This document shows positions 36,677 through 52,528 of a stretch of DNA of 64,000 nucleotides, one piece after another. Position 1 is the stretch's first letter, and every line of letters starts with the position of its first letter. Under the pieces are notes generated by a model that was not told where the DNA came from, made no database searches, and saw nothing but the letters and a program-made list of their open reading frames with translations. This DNA is from Botryosphaeria dothidea (lineage: Eukaryota; Ascomycota; Dothideomycetes; Botryosphaeriales; Botryosphaeriaceae). The DNA is taken from contig WWBZ02000051.1 of NCBI GenBank assembly GCA_011503125.2, forward strand, positions 1,116,001 to 1,180,000. Direction: 5' to 3'. The translations under genes and the position numbers were made by a program.

Positions 36677-37973
36677 GGCGGCGGCGATCGAGATGCGATG
36701 TGGTCACTGCGGCGAGGATGATGCGCCGTCGAGGCGATCGTAGGCGCGTGGAGTGCGCAGCGTTGCCTTGCGGGCTGGACGTGGGGAAGGCTCCGAAGTA
36801 CGCGCGGAGTTGTGGAGAGCGCGCGGTCGGTGCTGCACGCGGGTGTTGGTAGGAGCGCAGAGAACGAGTGGATGACGCCCTGGGAGATGACGGGTGGAGA
36901 TGGCGGGTGCGGTGTGGAAATCCGGGGTAGGCGGACGATCGGGTGGCTCTGGCGGCCCCGATGCTAGCGGTAGTGGGAGTGCGTGAGGCGTAAGAACGTG
37001 AGAGGCATGCAGTGGCAGAGAGGGTAACGAACGTGTGCCGTCGGAGGAGTCTGGTTGTGAGGTAGCAAGGTCGCAGCGGCGTGCTAGGGGGACGGGCTGT
37101 AAAGGCGAACAGCCAAGACGAGACAATCCTGTTGCGTCGTCGTATTGGGCCATTGCCTTCCGCCGGGCTGAGCCACCATTCGCTCGAGCAACAAGCATGC
37201 TTCGGCCATCTTGGAACGGCTTAGAGCGCTGCCGCCCTAAACCGCGACCGGACACACATTACACAATCTGCGGCTGCCCAAGCGGCGCAAGAAAATGCAC
37301 TCTCAGGCGCAGGAGCGGAGCAACGGCTTCCATGCTGGCCGTGTCTCGCATTGTGCCTCAGCAGGCGGCCGCCGAGCAGCCGTGACCGCTTATGTAGCGA
37401 CCCGCAGCCCACGAGAATAGCATCAGCCCCAGTGCCTACGTAGGCCTCTCGCCGCTGCCGCACGCCCCGGCGCTCGACGCTTCCGCAGGTGCCGCGGCAC
37501 GCCACTCGCCGACCTATTCTCAGCCTTGTTGTCTGGTTGCCACGGCTTCCGCGCTGCGCACACGTGATCGCCCGCCCGCTGCTGTGTTGTAGCCCGGCCA
37601 TTGAGCTGCGTATTAGGTTGCTCAATCTCATACCTCTGCATCGTCCTTCAATCTTCTCTCTCGCCCATCTCCACGGTTTTCTGCAGCTCAGCCGCGCGCG
37701 TGCCTCCCAGCCAGCGTTGCCGCACACGCCTCCCAGCCGCGAGAACGAGACTCTTGACGACCTGCTCTCGGCGCTCATAGCTCAGCCTCCCTTCCAAGTC
37801 AAAGCCATCCTCGCCAACGCCAGCGCCCGACCACCTGTTCTCCGACCGACACCCACCACCCGTCGCTCGATCGCCCACCACTTTTCCACCACCTTCCATC
37901 ACCACACCACAGCTCCTGCGAGCGACTGCCGCTACCTCTCTTCTCCTCCCCAGTGATACCCACCTCCGCAGCC
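36677..37973. other. divergent intergenic region of GH76 and R-SNARE genes
   Basis: 1.3 kb, GC-rich, between divergent genes. 37600-37960 is pyrimidine-rich, consistent with the SNARE gene leader. No other feature supported. Confidence 0.5.
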
Positions 37974-38768
37974 ATGGCCGACCGCGAGCAGCCCTACGAC
38001 CCCTACATTCCCTCGGGCGGCAACCAACCCCGAGACAATGGCAACCAACGCACCGCCGCGCTCCAGGCTGTAGGTCTACCATCTTCTCCTGGCAGACAAC
38101 ATGCATCGCAGCAGCAGCATCGACTTTCGGATCAACGCGGCAGCGGACAGCGTGGGACAGGCAGCAGCCGCGGCGGGTTTCTGGCACGGCATCGGTCGCA
38201 GCATCTGAGATACGGCACAAAGGCATCTTTGCGCCTGGGATTTTGATTGCAAGGGACCAGAGCTATCGCGCGGTATGAGCGCGAGAAAGATGCCTGCCGA
38301 CCGTCGCGGTTCAGCTGCTGCACCTCCTTATATGTCGCACGGTCGCGTCGTAAACAGCCAAGCGTCTCAGCTTCCGCCGTCGCCATTGCGAAAATGCTGC
38401 TGCTGCTCGATCGCATTCTGCCAATTTTCAGGACAGTGTACTGATTAGTGATGCGCAGGAAATCGACAGCACCGTCGGCATTATGCGCGACAACATCAAC
38501 AAGGTGTCGGAACGTGGTGCCAGGCTAGATTCGCTCCAGGACAAGACCGACAACCTGGCTGTCTCCGCACAAGGCTTCCGCCGCGGCGCCAACCGCGTGC
38601 GCAAGCAGATGTGGTGGAAAGACATGAAGATGCGCATGTGCCTGATCGTTGGCATCATTATCCTCCTGGTCATTATCATCGTGCCTTCCGGTAAGTTTCG
38701 AAACATTGCCTCTTGGCTGGAACCCGTGGCTGACACGCGTCGCAGTCGTCGCCACTCAGAAGAAGTAA
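37974..38768 (+). CDS. snc1: synaptobrevin/VAMP R-SNARE (Snc1/Snc2 type)
   Basis: Three exons: 37974..38069 (32 codons), 38459..38690 and 38746..38768, giving 116 residues. A short, hydrophilic N-terminus ([16 protein letters not shown]) precedes the SNARE motif: [20 protein letters not shown] with the R-SNARE zero-layer Arg, then [36 protein letters not shown] single C-terminal membrane anchor ([20 protein letters not shown]) ends ATQKK. These sequences are the hallmark of fungal Snc proteins on secretory vesicles, which pair with plasma-membrane syntaxin and Sec9 for exocytosis at hyphal tips. Intron 1 is 389 nt (38070..38458), far longer than the usual 50-120 nt here, with a GTAGGT donor. 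Intron 2 (55 nt) splits the last 8 codons from the rest, a position common in fungal snc genes. Confidence 0.95.
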
Positions 38769-42700
<3,932 letters not shown>

Positions 42701-43275
42701 ATGCGACGCGCGGATTCGTTTTATCTATTAAAATGTGGTTGTAAAAGTATGGCCGGCTGCGAACCAAGATGAGAAAAGACACGCTGTTATTTCTCCTCCC
42801 CACATTCGGGCTTTTTCTCTTTTTCGTTGGCACACAAAAAAATGGGGCGACGATGTTATTTTTTCGTCCACGGTCGTCAAATGGATTCGTGTTAATCGGG
42901 CTTTTTTCCTTATCGTTTTCTTCGGTTGTGATTTTTTGTATATACGGGCGTATTGCTCGGGCACGCCTGAGACAGCGTGGACTCCTTTTCTTTTTCTCTT
43001 TTTGGGCGAAGCGAGAGATCGATGGGGATTTGTGGTGCGTGGAGCGGTATCTAGACCGGAGCGTATTGGTCAGACCAGATATTTGAAAGCGTTTCCTCAT
43101 TTGGCATTGTGTCGCTGATTAAGTGTGGTGAGTGCCGATGCCGGTGATGCGTGAAAAATTCGCCATTCGAGTGAGCATGCCATCGGATTGCGTAATCGAG
43201 TGTCGGTATCACGCGGGTAAGATGTGTAATCGAAGTGAGCGTACAGCGGAGGTGCTGGGTGAGAGCATTGGCACT

Positions 43276-43440
43276 GAGCTATTGAGACCTATTTCTGGAA
43301 ATCGCTCAATAGTTATTGGGTCCCGTTTTCGGCAGTTTCTGTAGAGTTATTGAGACCTATTATTAAGCTATAAATAGACCCATTTATTAAGGAGCTATTG
43401 AGCGATGTCTTAATAGCGATTAAAGAGAACTCTCAATAAT
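43276..43440. repeat. AT-rich cluster of short direct and inverted repeats
   Basis: TATTGAGACCTATT occurs at 43280-43293 and again at 43348-43361 (68-bp offset), within GAGCTATTGAG (43276), GAGTTATTGAG (43344) and GAGCTATTGAG (43392). ATCGCTCAATAG (43301-43312) is the exact reverse complement of 43395-43406. CTCTCAATAAT at 43430-43440 is another inverted copy. It looks like a decayed small transposable element or a nested set. Confidence 0.6.
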
Positions 43441-44384
43441 TGACTCATTAGACACGGATAGGTGTTGTACCTGCCGACTGTTAGTCCGCAACGAGTCCTA
43501 TCTTTGATAGTCCATCGACTAGCTGCAACGAGCTTCGGTATAGGCCGGGTCGCCCTCAGGCCGCGGTGACTAATAGCCGCAAGCCATCCTGTCATTCATC
43601 CTGGCAGGAGCAGTACGACCAAGCTCCGACATTCATCAGTTCACTTGTATATTAGATAATCCATTCGAGGTTTAAGCTGGTAGCAGATCAACGCTTGTCA
43701 GAGGTAACCAATAATATATTTGATATGACCCAAAATGCCGTCTACTCAAGCAAGCTTAGAAGGTACTTTTCCTGCACCAGAACAGCAGAGGAAAACAGCG
43801 CGCTCACTTGCATTACGAGCATGCCTTCTTCTTCACGGTTTGGCTACGATGTTTAGTTGTGTTCAAGCAAAGCTCTCTTTTGAAGCCATGCTCTCCAAAG
43901 AAAAGTGGCTAAGATAGGGGCGGAGAAGAAGCCAAAGTTTCCATAGCAAGTATGACCAGTCATAGCCTCCTTAGTAGGGATTGGTGCCTTAGCAATACCT
44001 GGTGCGGACCGCCTCAGGTGTTGGTGATGCTGAACCCGCCGATTTACATTAGAATATATACCAAGGCAGAGAAAGGATAGAAGCAAAAGAGTCACGAATA
44101 GATTTCTTCTAAGATCCATGTTGTAGTACGTTGCGGACAAGTCTGTATGAAGTATGTACTGTTTGACGAGGCTTAAGTGCAGGTCTCGCTGAAAAGAAAT
44201 AACACCAGTACGGAGTAGCAGAGATAAGATGCCACAGAATATCTCATGGAAATTGCTTTCTTGAAGAAATGCGCGCACAACCCCCTTAGTTCGCTACCTG
44301 AACATCTCAACTATAGAGGGGTGCTGCAGCTAACGGTTAGCACTAAATACAATTATCCCACGGGCGGCCAGATAGAAACTTCTA

Positions 44385-44473
44385 CAATAAAGAGTTGTAG
44401 CATTTATCCGCATGGTTTTGTCCTTCAGAATGCAATACACTTGCGTCCGGACGAATGCTTCCACTCTCCACCA
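44385..44473. mobile_element. MITE-like element, copy C (degenerate)
   Basis: About 89 bp. The right end (44443-44473) is close to consensus: GTCCGGACGAATGCTTCCAC then TCTCCACC. The left end (44385-44413) is AGAGTTGTAGCATTTATCCG preceded by CAATAA; several positions differ from the right arm by G/A or C/T (CG replaced by TA). Same family as copies A and B. Confidence 0.6.
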
Positions 44474-45445
44474 AGTTATACTTTTTAACGGCCGTCGGCG
44501 CTAATCGTCGACTGCAATATCCCCTGTATACACGGGTCGTGGGATCCGAAGAAGCCTGGAGCTGAGAAGAAAACAACGTTTGACTTTGAAGCTCCTTTGT
44601 TCTAAATGCAACACTGTGTGGCCTCTTTCGTCGGCTCTGTCCCCGCACCCATTGGGTCAATTCCAGAATCATCGCGACAGCAAGCTTGAATACATATACG
44701 GACTTGATTTGCTTTACCGGATGCAGACACGATCCCACGTCCCGATGGATCCCCTTCAATTCCGTATGCACACTTGCGTTTTCAGTGGCAATAATTTGAA
44801 ACCGATCCCTTCTGCTGACGCGGCCTACTGCAAGGGTAGCTAATCCGTTGCAAGGGAAGAAAATAGACCAATGGATGACGAGTGACTCTAAACGTCTATC
44901 AGGAGATCAATGCCGAGGGCAATAGGATTGATATCTTAGCCCTTTGATCCTGAGACTGAAAATCCAATGCAGGTAGCTTGACCTTGGCGGCGACCCATTA
45001 TTCAGAATAATTGGATTGTCCGTGGTGCGCTTATGGGAACGGAAAAGTCTCGCAGTATCGTCGCGGAGAAAGAGTGGACTAGGAGTGCATTGGCTCAGAG
45101 TTGCATCATACACGTCGCTCATCCCACCTTCATGTGACAGACATGTGGTGGGTGTCTTGAAAGTCCAGACCATTTCCCAGATAAGATACTGCTGTGCCTC
45201 TTGACGCTTTTCAAGATACCAAGACAGTTGCCACTTCACAGGAATGCGAAGCGGAACCGGATTAGTTGCGGGCGCAGGTCCGGTTGGGACTAAGGTCCGA
45301 AGGGATGGTGTTCGCCTGCAAGGCGGAAGGTATATCCGCGACGATACATTGTCGAGTGGAGCGACTCCTTGCCAGCAACCGTGCGTGATATTTGCATGAC
45401 GGGCATGGAAGTTGACGTGGGGAAGACCACATATCAGCAGGGGGT

Positions 45446-45855
45446 TCAGTCGGTAGTCTGGGCCTTCGATGCTGCTCCGCGGCGCGATTCAATTTCCGCT
45501 ATTTTCCGTTCAAGGTCTTCCTTCTGGGTAAGAAGGCGCGCTCGCTTCGTCTCGAGTCCTGCAATGCGCTCCTCGATGGGCAGTTCGTAAACCGTCTTAC
45601 GTGCCTGAAGATACTATTAGCACTCTGCAGCTGCGAGCGTGGTCACCTGTATCTGCAGCAGCGACAGATTTTGGGAAAACAGGGGCGACGTGGGATGTGC
45701 AGCAGAGGAGAGCTCGTGGGGGTTCGTACGGGTGGTCGTACCTGTTTGTATTCTTGTTGGGTCTTGAGGCCAGCGCCGTAAAACGCGCCGGTGACAGTGA
45801 TGGCAGAAACAGCTCCGGTGAGGATGACGCGACGGATTGTCTGTTGCGACACCAT
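45446..45855 (-). CDS. small single-membrane-span coiled-coil protein, probably mitochondrial, 90 residues
   Basis: Two exons, 45742..45855 (38 codons) and 45446..45604, with intron 45605..45741 (137 nt, GTACGA donor, TTCAG acceptor). Start at 45855 (context AATCATGGTG). The N-terminus MVSQQTIRRVILTGAVSAIT then VTGAFYGAGLKTQQEYKQ is a basic start plus one hydrophobic, Gly/Ala-rich span, as in small inner-membrane assembly factors. The second exon gives ARKTVYELPIEERIAGLETK and a charged coiled coil (LLTQKEDLERKIAEIESRR). I cannot name the family with confidence; the architecture resembles respiratory-chain assembly factors. It is head-to-head with hsk3, 269 bp apart, so they may share a promoter. 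Confidence 0.75.
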
Positions 45856-46124
45856 GATTGCAGCGTGGACGAGCAAGATGATGAAGGTGGAGCAGTGAAG
45901 GCGGAGAGAAAAAGCTCAAGCATTGCGGGCAGACCCTTGTCGCTCATTAACTCCGAAGCTCCGGGGGTAAACAGATCCTACCCGCACCTGCAGCCCAAGC
46001 TTTCCACAACAGCAACAACAACAACCCCCCATCGTCGCCCACCCACTAGAACGCCGCTCAGGTTGTAAAATCCACTGTCTCAAACGGTAGAGCTGCCAGA
46101 TTCGATCCGCACCGAAGCCCTCAG
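45856..46124. promoter_or_regulatory. shared bidirectional promoter
   Basis: 269-bp interval between divergent ATGs of the small membrane protein gene and hsk3. It contains a CAACAACAACAAC tract (about 46006-46026) and no other coding frame of note. Both leaders must lie here. Confidence 0.5.
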
Positions 46125-46553
46125 ATGTCCGGAATCCAACGCCCCACCAGCACCGGCTCTCGCATGAGCACCGCTCCCTCTTCGCAGAAGCCGCGCCAGC
46201 TTTCCCATCTGCACTCCCAGCTGGCCCAGCTCACGGCAAACATGGCAGATTTAGAGAATCTGTTGCGCATGACCGCGGTGCAGGCAGAGAGCATGCGCGG
46301 CCTGGGAGGATACTGCGGAGGAATGTATGTGCATATTTCTCATGACGGCGTAGAACTTGTGCTTATGATGGAATTGAGGGTGGTGCAGGCGCGTGGTTGC
46401 TGGAGAGAATGCAGGAGGCAAGAGACAATGCTGATTTGTTTTACCCATAGGTTCATGGCCGCCAGCAAGGTGCTCGGAGAAGAAACCGTTAACGGCGGAA
46501 ACGCTCCCGAGCCATCGGGAAGCTCGCACGACTTTGATAAGAGCGCATCGTAG
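46125..46553 (+). CDS. hsk3: DASH complex subunit Hsk3
   Basis: Two exons, 46125..46324 and 46451..46553, with a 126-nt intron (GTATGT donor, CATAG acceptor), giving 100 residues. The conserved core is KPRQLSHLHSQLAQLTANMA, DLENLLRMTAVQAESMRGLG, GYCGGMFMAASKVLGEE; this matches the Hsk3 helix that spans the splice junction. The N-terminus is Ser/Thr-rich, and the C-terminal 25 residues are polar and variable. Hsk3 is one of the small helical subunits of the ten-protein DASH/Dam1 ring that couples kinetochores to spindle microtubules in fungi. The junction completes the ATG of GGMFMAAS, which supports the intron. Confidence 0.93.
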   Translation: MSGIQRPTSTGSRMSTAPSSQKPRQLSHLHSQLAQLTANMADLENLLRMTAVQAESMRGLGGYCGGMYVHISHDGVELVLMMELRVVQARGCWRECRRQETMLICFTHRFMAASKVLGEETVNGGNAPEPSGSSHDFDKSAS

Positions 46554-47814
46554 GAGTGGGTAAAGCATTCTCGAACGATACCAGGATGCCACGACAAGAA
46601 TCTCCGTTGGCGAAGCTAGATGGCGTATATAATTCTGCTTCGGTCACACGGTTCTCTACATCCATACCGATCCCACTCCTCTATCATCTACTGGCGCAAA
46701 GGACTGCTGTCATGCATGATAAGCACTCCAGTGCTGCATGATGTAGCCGCATCCTTCGTGTGTGCTGAGGAGGCAGGTGCAAGAGCTTCCTATCTACGCT
46801 TGAAGCCAGGCCCAAGAGCGCAGGAGCACGTAATGGCCGTGTTTCAGGTTGGAGGGCGCATGTGATAGTCGCCACCTGCGCGGCTCGGCCTGAATAGGAG
46901 CACCTTTAGATATCAGAATGAACAACACATCGATGAGACTTAGCATCGGAATCTTGAGCTTTTCCCACTTTGTCGGCGCGTTCAATCTTCGTTATCGCAA
47001 CCGGCGACTTGTGCGCCAATGGTTCGCACTCTCTCGAGCCCAGTCATACCAGATAACAGCCACCATGCACCCCACAAATCCAACCGCGCAGCGGGAAACT
47101 ATCGCCCCATCTGTGGGGATCCAGCGAGCAAGGCCTCCAGCTTATCATCAACCATAGCAGTGGGTAGCTGGGATCCCACTGTCACTCAAACAAACCCAGC
47201 ACGAAAGTAGAGATGATGATCAAGACGCAAGTAATTGGAGTTCCCGCCGTCCCTGCAGATAGGCCCTTCCGCGGATGGACTCCCGACAAGGCAGAGTGAT
47301 GTGCTCAAACAAGCTTCCGGAAAGATAAGACTTGGAGGATTGTGGCCTTCGGTCCCATTCCCGTGGGCGCCCTCCTATCTAGGAAGCTGTGAATATCACC
47401 GACAAGGTAGCAGCAAGTAACTTGGCAGATTACGTGCGCTTGTCCTCTGGTACGCCGCGTCGTAGGGCCAGCAGCTCCACAGATACGACGGCTGTCGTGC
47501 CTTCTGACCGGTTTGAGCGGATCGTTGCCCTGCATCGACTTGTCTTAGGCAACGTAGAGCAGGATCGGTCTGACAGGCTGGTGGGAAGGGACCGGGCCGT
47601 TGGATCCGGGGGAAAAGGAAAAGGATGGATGGGGAAAAGATAGGGCCATTACGATTTCGGCGCGCCCCTTCATTGGCAGAGATGGTGCAATCTGGACAGA
47701 TTTAGACATCAGCAGCCAGGCCGGCCTGCTCGGAGCCACTTATCAAACGCGGGTTGTTTTTCTCTGGTCGCTGCGATCCGCTCTTCTGTTGGCGCTCGGC
47801 GCGACACGACACAA

Positions 47815-47828
47815 AGATAACGTTATCT
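47815..47828. promoter_or_regulatory. palindromic double GATA site
   Basis: AGATAACGTTATCT is a perfect 14-bp palindrome that places two HGATAR-type sites (AGATAA and its reverse TTATCT) back to back. AreA-type GATA factors bind such sites, often in pairs. Another TTATCA lies about 75 bp upstream. It is about 5.5 kb from the areA start, so the target gene is uncertain. Confidence 0.35.
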
Positions 47829-50800
47829 GGCGTGGAAATCGCAAATCAGCGGAGTTTGCGCCCATTGCGCAGCCTAGCAGCTTTGCGTTGGTCACTCGTT
47901 CCCTTTCCCCCGATCGCTCTCAGGGGTGGTTGTGTGGGAGGCTCTCACCATGGTATAAAGGTAGTCCGTCGTCCGCATGGGAGCACTGCTGTTTATAGCG
48001 TTGATTCCCCGTACCCACCGCCCTGGACCTACCTGGAGGAGCTTGTCATGGACCGTGTGGATCTTTCTCGCGAACCTGGATGCTGGAGCAATATGACGAC
48101 ACTGGCCGTTTGAAGGACAGGCACACCAACGGATGGATATGCGCGTGGCCGGTTTCCCGAATTGGAAGACCTGTAGAGAGGCTGGGGGCTCGCTACTCGA
48201 CTTCATGAACGAACAATGACGATTCATGGCCATGGCTACAGACCGCATCGCTTACATACCGCCCCGCCCGTTACCTGGACGATGCCATGGAGACTCTGTT
48301 GGGGGCCAATGGACCGCGGTGGAGCCGCGAAGCGCTGATGGGCCGTTGGCGAGGCAGGGTGGGCTGCCTTTGTGGCTGACCGCCGCGAAAACGCACGCGC
48401 ACGCAGCTGCAAGCGTGTCTCGGGCGCCTCGCGTGCTGGCGGCGTGGAGATGGATGAGACACGGCAGCCTCAAACACAACAGCACTGCTCTGCTGGTCGA
48501 AACTCCGCCTGTTCGGGCAATTCTCCACATCAGCGGCCTTCTGACCGAGTCGCAAGCGGCCGGGATGGCCCTGCTTCACATCCGCGGTGTGACCCAACAC
48601 CCACGCTGTTCTATATTCACCGCTCGACGGCAGCAACACGTCGCCCGAGAGGGCAGCGGGGGCTGCTCGGGGTTGAAAGGTTCAGGCGTGAGTTTAGGGC
48701 GCACCATAACGTTCACGACACGGAGGGACCGCGCATCCTGGTCGAGGATTGACAGCATACGAGATTGACAGCCCGGGTCGATGTGCACTGCGTCTCTGGC
48801 TTTTTGGGCGCTTGGCTGCCACGGACCACGCGAGCATGGTGAGACAGCGCAATGCAGGCAAGTCCGCTTCAGGAACTTCCGGTCCCTTTTTCCAGCTGGC
48901 CCGCGGTCGGAGGGAATACGTAGGGAGGGTCCTCCAGCCAGCCGGCGGACAATATCTGAGCGGAATTGCCTACTCGATACTGGCACTGGGCCGGACTGCA
49001 CCGGGATCGGGAGCGTAGCGTCTTTTTGCCAAAGCTTGCGTGGCGCATTCCATCATCGCGCGCGGGATGGAATGGGAGCAGAATTGGCGGCGCGGAAGGG
49101 AGGGAGGGAGCGCGTGTGAGAGGGAAAGAGAGGGCGGCAGGGCGGCGGAAGGCATGCAAAATCAGGGTCCTGCTGGGGCATCGGCAAGTCCAGGGAGCAC
49201 AGACGCCCTGGAAAAAGGACCCCGACACTCGACCACGACGGCCTTGCGTTCGTCCACTGCGCAATTTTGGGATTCCCGCGAAGCCCTGCGGAGACGAAGC
49301 GGAAATTCGCACCGCCGCCCAGCGAGCGCGGAGACAGCCCCTTCAATCAAAAACGAAAGGGCGGAGGGCGAAAGAAGGGCAGTGAAGTTGCGGCGCGGCA
49401 AGCCACGGCTTTAAGGGCCTAAAGCCGACAAAAGGGCATGAGGGCATCTGCAGATCCATCCCACGGTGGCTTGCGCGACCCCCACTCAGCCCAGCCCGCC
49501 TTGCCTGTTCAGGCATCGCTGCGTGTGCCGCGACCAGGCAAGGCTGCTGCACCCCTCCGGACTGCCTGGCCCGGCAGTTACTGCTGGAGGTTGGCAGGCC
49601 CGGATCACCAGGCACCGCGGCGTCAAAACAGGGTCTGCGATGGTCGGCGCTGACGACAGAGTGCAACAGGCAGATTGCATGCGGTGTGTTGGATCATCGG
49701 GCCTCTTGCTGGCCCAGGAAGAACAGGCGCGCTCGACAAGCGAAATCCGCATCGCTGCATGGGGCCGCATGTCGACTAGCATGTGAAAGGCCCACATTGG
49801 CCGCTTGCGATGCCTGCGCACGACACAGCCCACAGTGCGCGCGCTCTCAGCCAGAGCACCACCGCGACGACGCTGCTCTGTGCTCGCGAGCAACAGATCT
49901 TCTCCGCCACACGCTGCATTGTTACACTGCAGGGCAGATCGTCTGGCCGGTCCAGGGTGCCACTCATCCGACGACTTATCCGACGGTATCTCCGAACGCC
50001 TTTGATTGCTGCTGCTGCTCCTGAGGGGCTGGCGATGCATCTGGGATTTGCGGCAGCCATGCCGCGATCGCGATGTCGAAGTCGATGGTGGACGTTTATA
50101 GCGATTTCCAGCGCTGTGGTCGCATGCCCAGAAACTCTATTTGACTGGCGGACACTGACAAATGGGCTGCTTAAGCACTCGAGTCGATCATGGGAGTCCT
50201 TGCTTCTCGCGACTCGCGGAGCACCCGGTGCGGAGCGTTTTCGTGCGTGCACCTCCTCCTGCCACGCGACAGCTCGCAACGGTCCGTCGCCCTCCAAAAT
50301 ATCTGGCTTGCCAGTAGTGGAGCAGTCGCGATCTAGAGCCGCCTCAAGGACGGCCATCCTTAAATCTGCCGGCTCGCCGAACCGACCCGCAAAGAGAGCC
50401 AAGTCCGCGCTCAGATCCAGCGCCGCGAGCCGGGCCAGTGCCAGCTTTGATATTGCAGGTTCATTTCTGAGCGGGCTAATTGAGACCCTGCATACGTGGG
50501 CGCGTCGCGGCAGGTCGCGAAGTGGACTGCAAACCGGTTCCTTCGGCATACGGCCGCTACGACGGTGGTAACTGGCCGTACCCTGCGGTGGAGAAATATT
50601 TCACCCTTGGGCAAATCTTCCAAAATTCGTCTCAGTTCAGGTTCGCGCGGCGGCGGCGGCACAGGTCGCGGCGCTGGCTGCGGGAAATGCCGGGGGGCCT
50701 CGTCGAGCCTCAACGCGAGGTCGGAACGAGGTGTTGGTCCGACAGCTCTTCGGATGATCCGCATATCGTTATGTCCCTTCTCGGCGCGAGCGCCGCCAAA

Positions 50801-52504
50801 GCTGAAAGGTGAGCTTGCTTGAACTATGCTCCACATCTGTTTCCATGCGAGAGGCACAGCAGCGAATGATCCAGGCGCTGAATGATTTGCTGTGCATTCT
50901 AGCAGGACTCGCGCATTCGTATGTTTCCCGCCCTAAGGTTTGGTCTCAGATCCATCCCGCACCCTGGACGCGCGCCCACAACCCGAGCTGCGACTAGCGG
51001 TTGCAGGGGCCCAGGCGTGCCAATGATAGGAGTAGGGCATCCAAAGGCAGCGGAGGAACAACGGCGGAGCTTGGGCGCCTCCGCCTTCCCTCCGCTCCAG
51101 CATGAGTCGGAAGAGAGCTTGGTGCGCATCGGGGTTTGAAAGGGCTGGGTGCTGATTGGAGCTAGGATTTAAAAGTTGGTCTGGTCGGCCACGCTTGCGA
51201 CCGGCGCGCGTGCGCCAGATCGTGCACACGAGCCAGCCGAAGCCGACGGCTGTGACGCCGGCGTGGAGACACTCGCGTGCCTCAGAAACCGCTCTTCGGG
51301 TTTTTTAGGAAGGACTGTCGTGGAGGCAGGGCGGCGCGGAGGAAAGTAGAAGAGGGGAGGGATCAACTCCGACCAAGGGCGCCGCAAGTGGGCCTCAGTG
51401 TTTATTGAAGACATCCATGGAAGATGCCGCCGTAGCTCCGGCGAAAGGGAATTATGTTCTGCAGATGGTTGCTCCGAAAAAGAAACGCCGCCCCGCAAGC
51501 AGCCTTCGCTCAACCACCCCGGGCGGCCTGTCCTTTTTTTTTTTGGGTACAAGCTTCGAGGGGCAGGCGGTCGAGACCTGGCGGCCGTCGTGGCTCGCAG
51601 CAAGCATGTGAGATTTACCGCCATAGCAGGTGATGTAGCCAGCAACTCGAGCTGCTGGAAAAGAAAAAAAATAGTGTTCCATAAGGCTTCCCTGCAGCAC
51701 TATTGACGCATTTGCGAATCATGGGCGCTGGACGCTCAGCCGCGCCGTTGTCCAGGCGCCGGCGCTCTTGGAGGCGGGTGAAGCTATGGGCACAGCCTGG
51801 AGACGAACGGCAGATCGAGCACCCAGCGAAAATCTACAAGGGGGACGCTCCCGGGATGCTGGTGGGCAGCCAAATGTGGTTCCTTTTGCTCGCAGCGGTT
51901 GCCACCTGCTGCACCATTGTCCAAGTCGCCCCGGTGGACTTGAAGTGGATCTCTGGCGTCGACGGCGAGCGCGAGGTGGGTGAGCGTCAGCTTGGCTAGG
52001 GTAAGTCGCTCGGGCCTGCTGGAGATGATGAGGATGCGATGGGCAGAAGGAGGCTTGCCGGCAGCCGGCGGTGCAGCGAGTCGCGTGCTCGTGAAGGGAG
52101 GGAGATCATCCATCATCGGGCTCGTCGTTGGTTGCAATGACACGCTGAGCCGCTCGCGAGGGCTGGGAAAATGTTCGAGCGTGTCAAGCACCACCCCTCC
52201 ACGACGCCCACTACCGTCATCACCACCTGCGTGCTGCGCGCGCTGCCGGCCGGCCGCGTGCATGCTGCCACCCACGCTCTCACCACACATCCCACCCTCT
52301 TCCACTGACTGACGTGTGCTGCTCCGCGCCGGAACACAGTCCCTCTCCCGCGCGCGCATAAACGTTCCTGTGCGGCACAGCAGTAATATCTGGTTTTGCG
52401 TGGACGTGACTCGCTGCGGCATTACATCAATCGTCAAGCCCATCCGTTCCCGTTGCGCTTCCCGAAGGGTGTCGCGCGCGCCTCGCTCCCAGCGCCAGAC
52501 CAGC

Positions 52505-52528
52505 GCCGCCGCCGCCGCCGCCGCCGCC
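52505..52528. repeat. (GCC)8 trinucleotide repeat
   Basis: Eight perfect GCC units in the GC-rich upstream region of areA. Likely length-variable. Confidence 0.85.

Larger units (their letters stand above)
42701..45445. other. 2.7-kb gene-poor interval with repeat remnants
   Basis: No supported gene. Contains the AT-rich repeat cluster at 43276-43440 and MITE-like copy C (44385-44473). The composition is more AT-rich than the flanks, in line with transposon decay. A minus-strand 88-codon frame (43853..44119) with one hydrophobic segment was considered and not called. Confidence 0.5.

Noticed and set aside
43853..44119. 88-codon minus-strand frame with one hydrophobic segment (NLFVTLLLLSFLCLGIY)
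   Set aside because: Lies in AT-rich repeat-decayed DNA without homologous motifs or a convincing start context; one hydrophobic run is not enough.
46075..46115. TTCGATCC sequence resembling a tRNA T-loop
   Set aside because: No matching acceptor, D or anticodon stems nearby; it lies in the short shared promoter of hsk3.
49776..50549. 257-codon minus-strand frame in the areA upstream interval, with a similar-length plus-strand frame over the same bases
   Set aside because: Two opposing frames over the same GC-rich DNA, no domain, no start context or intron structure; more likely chance.
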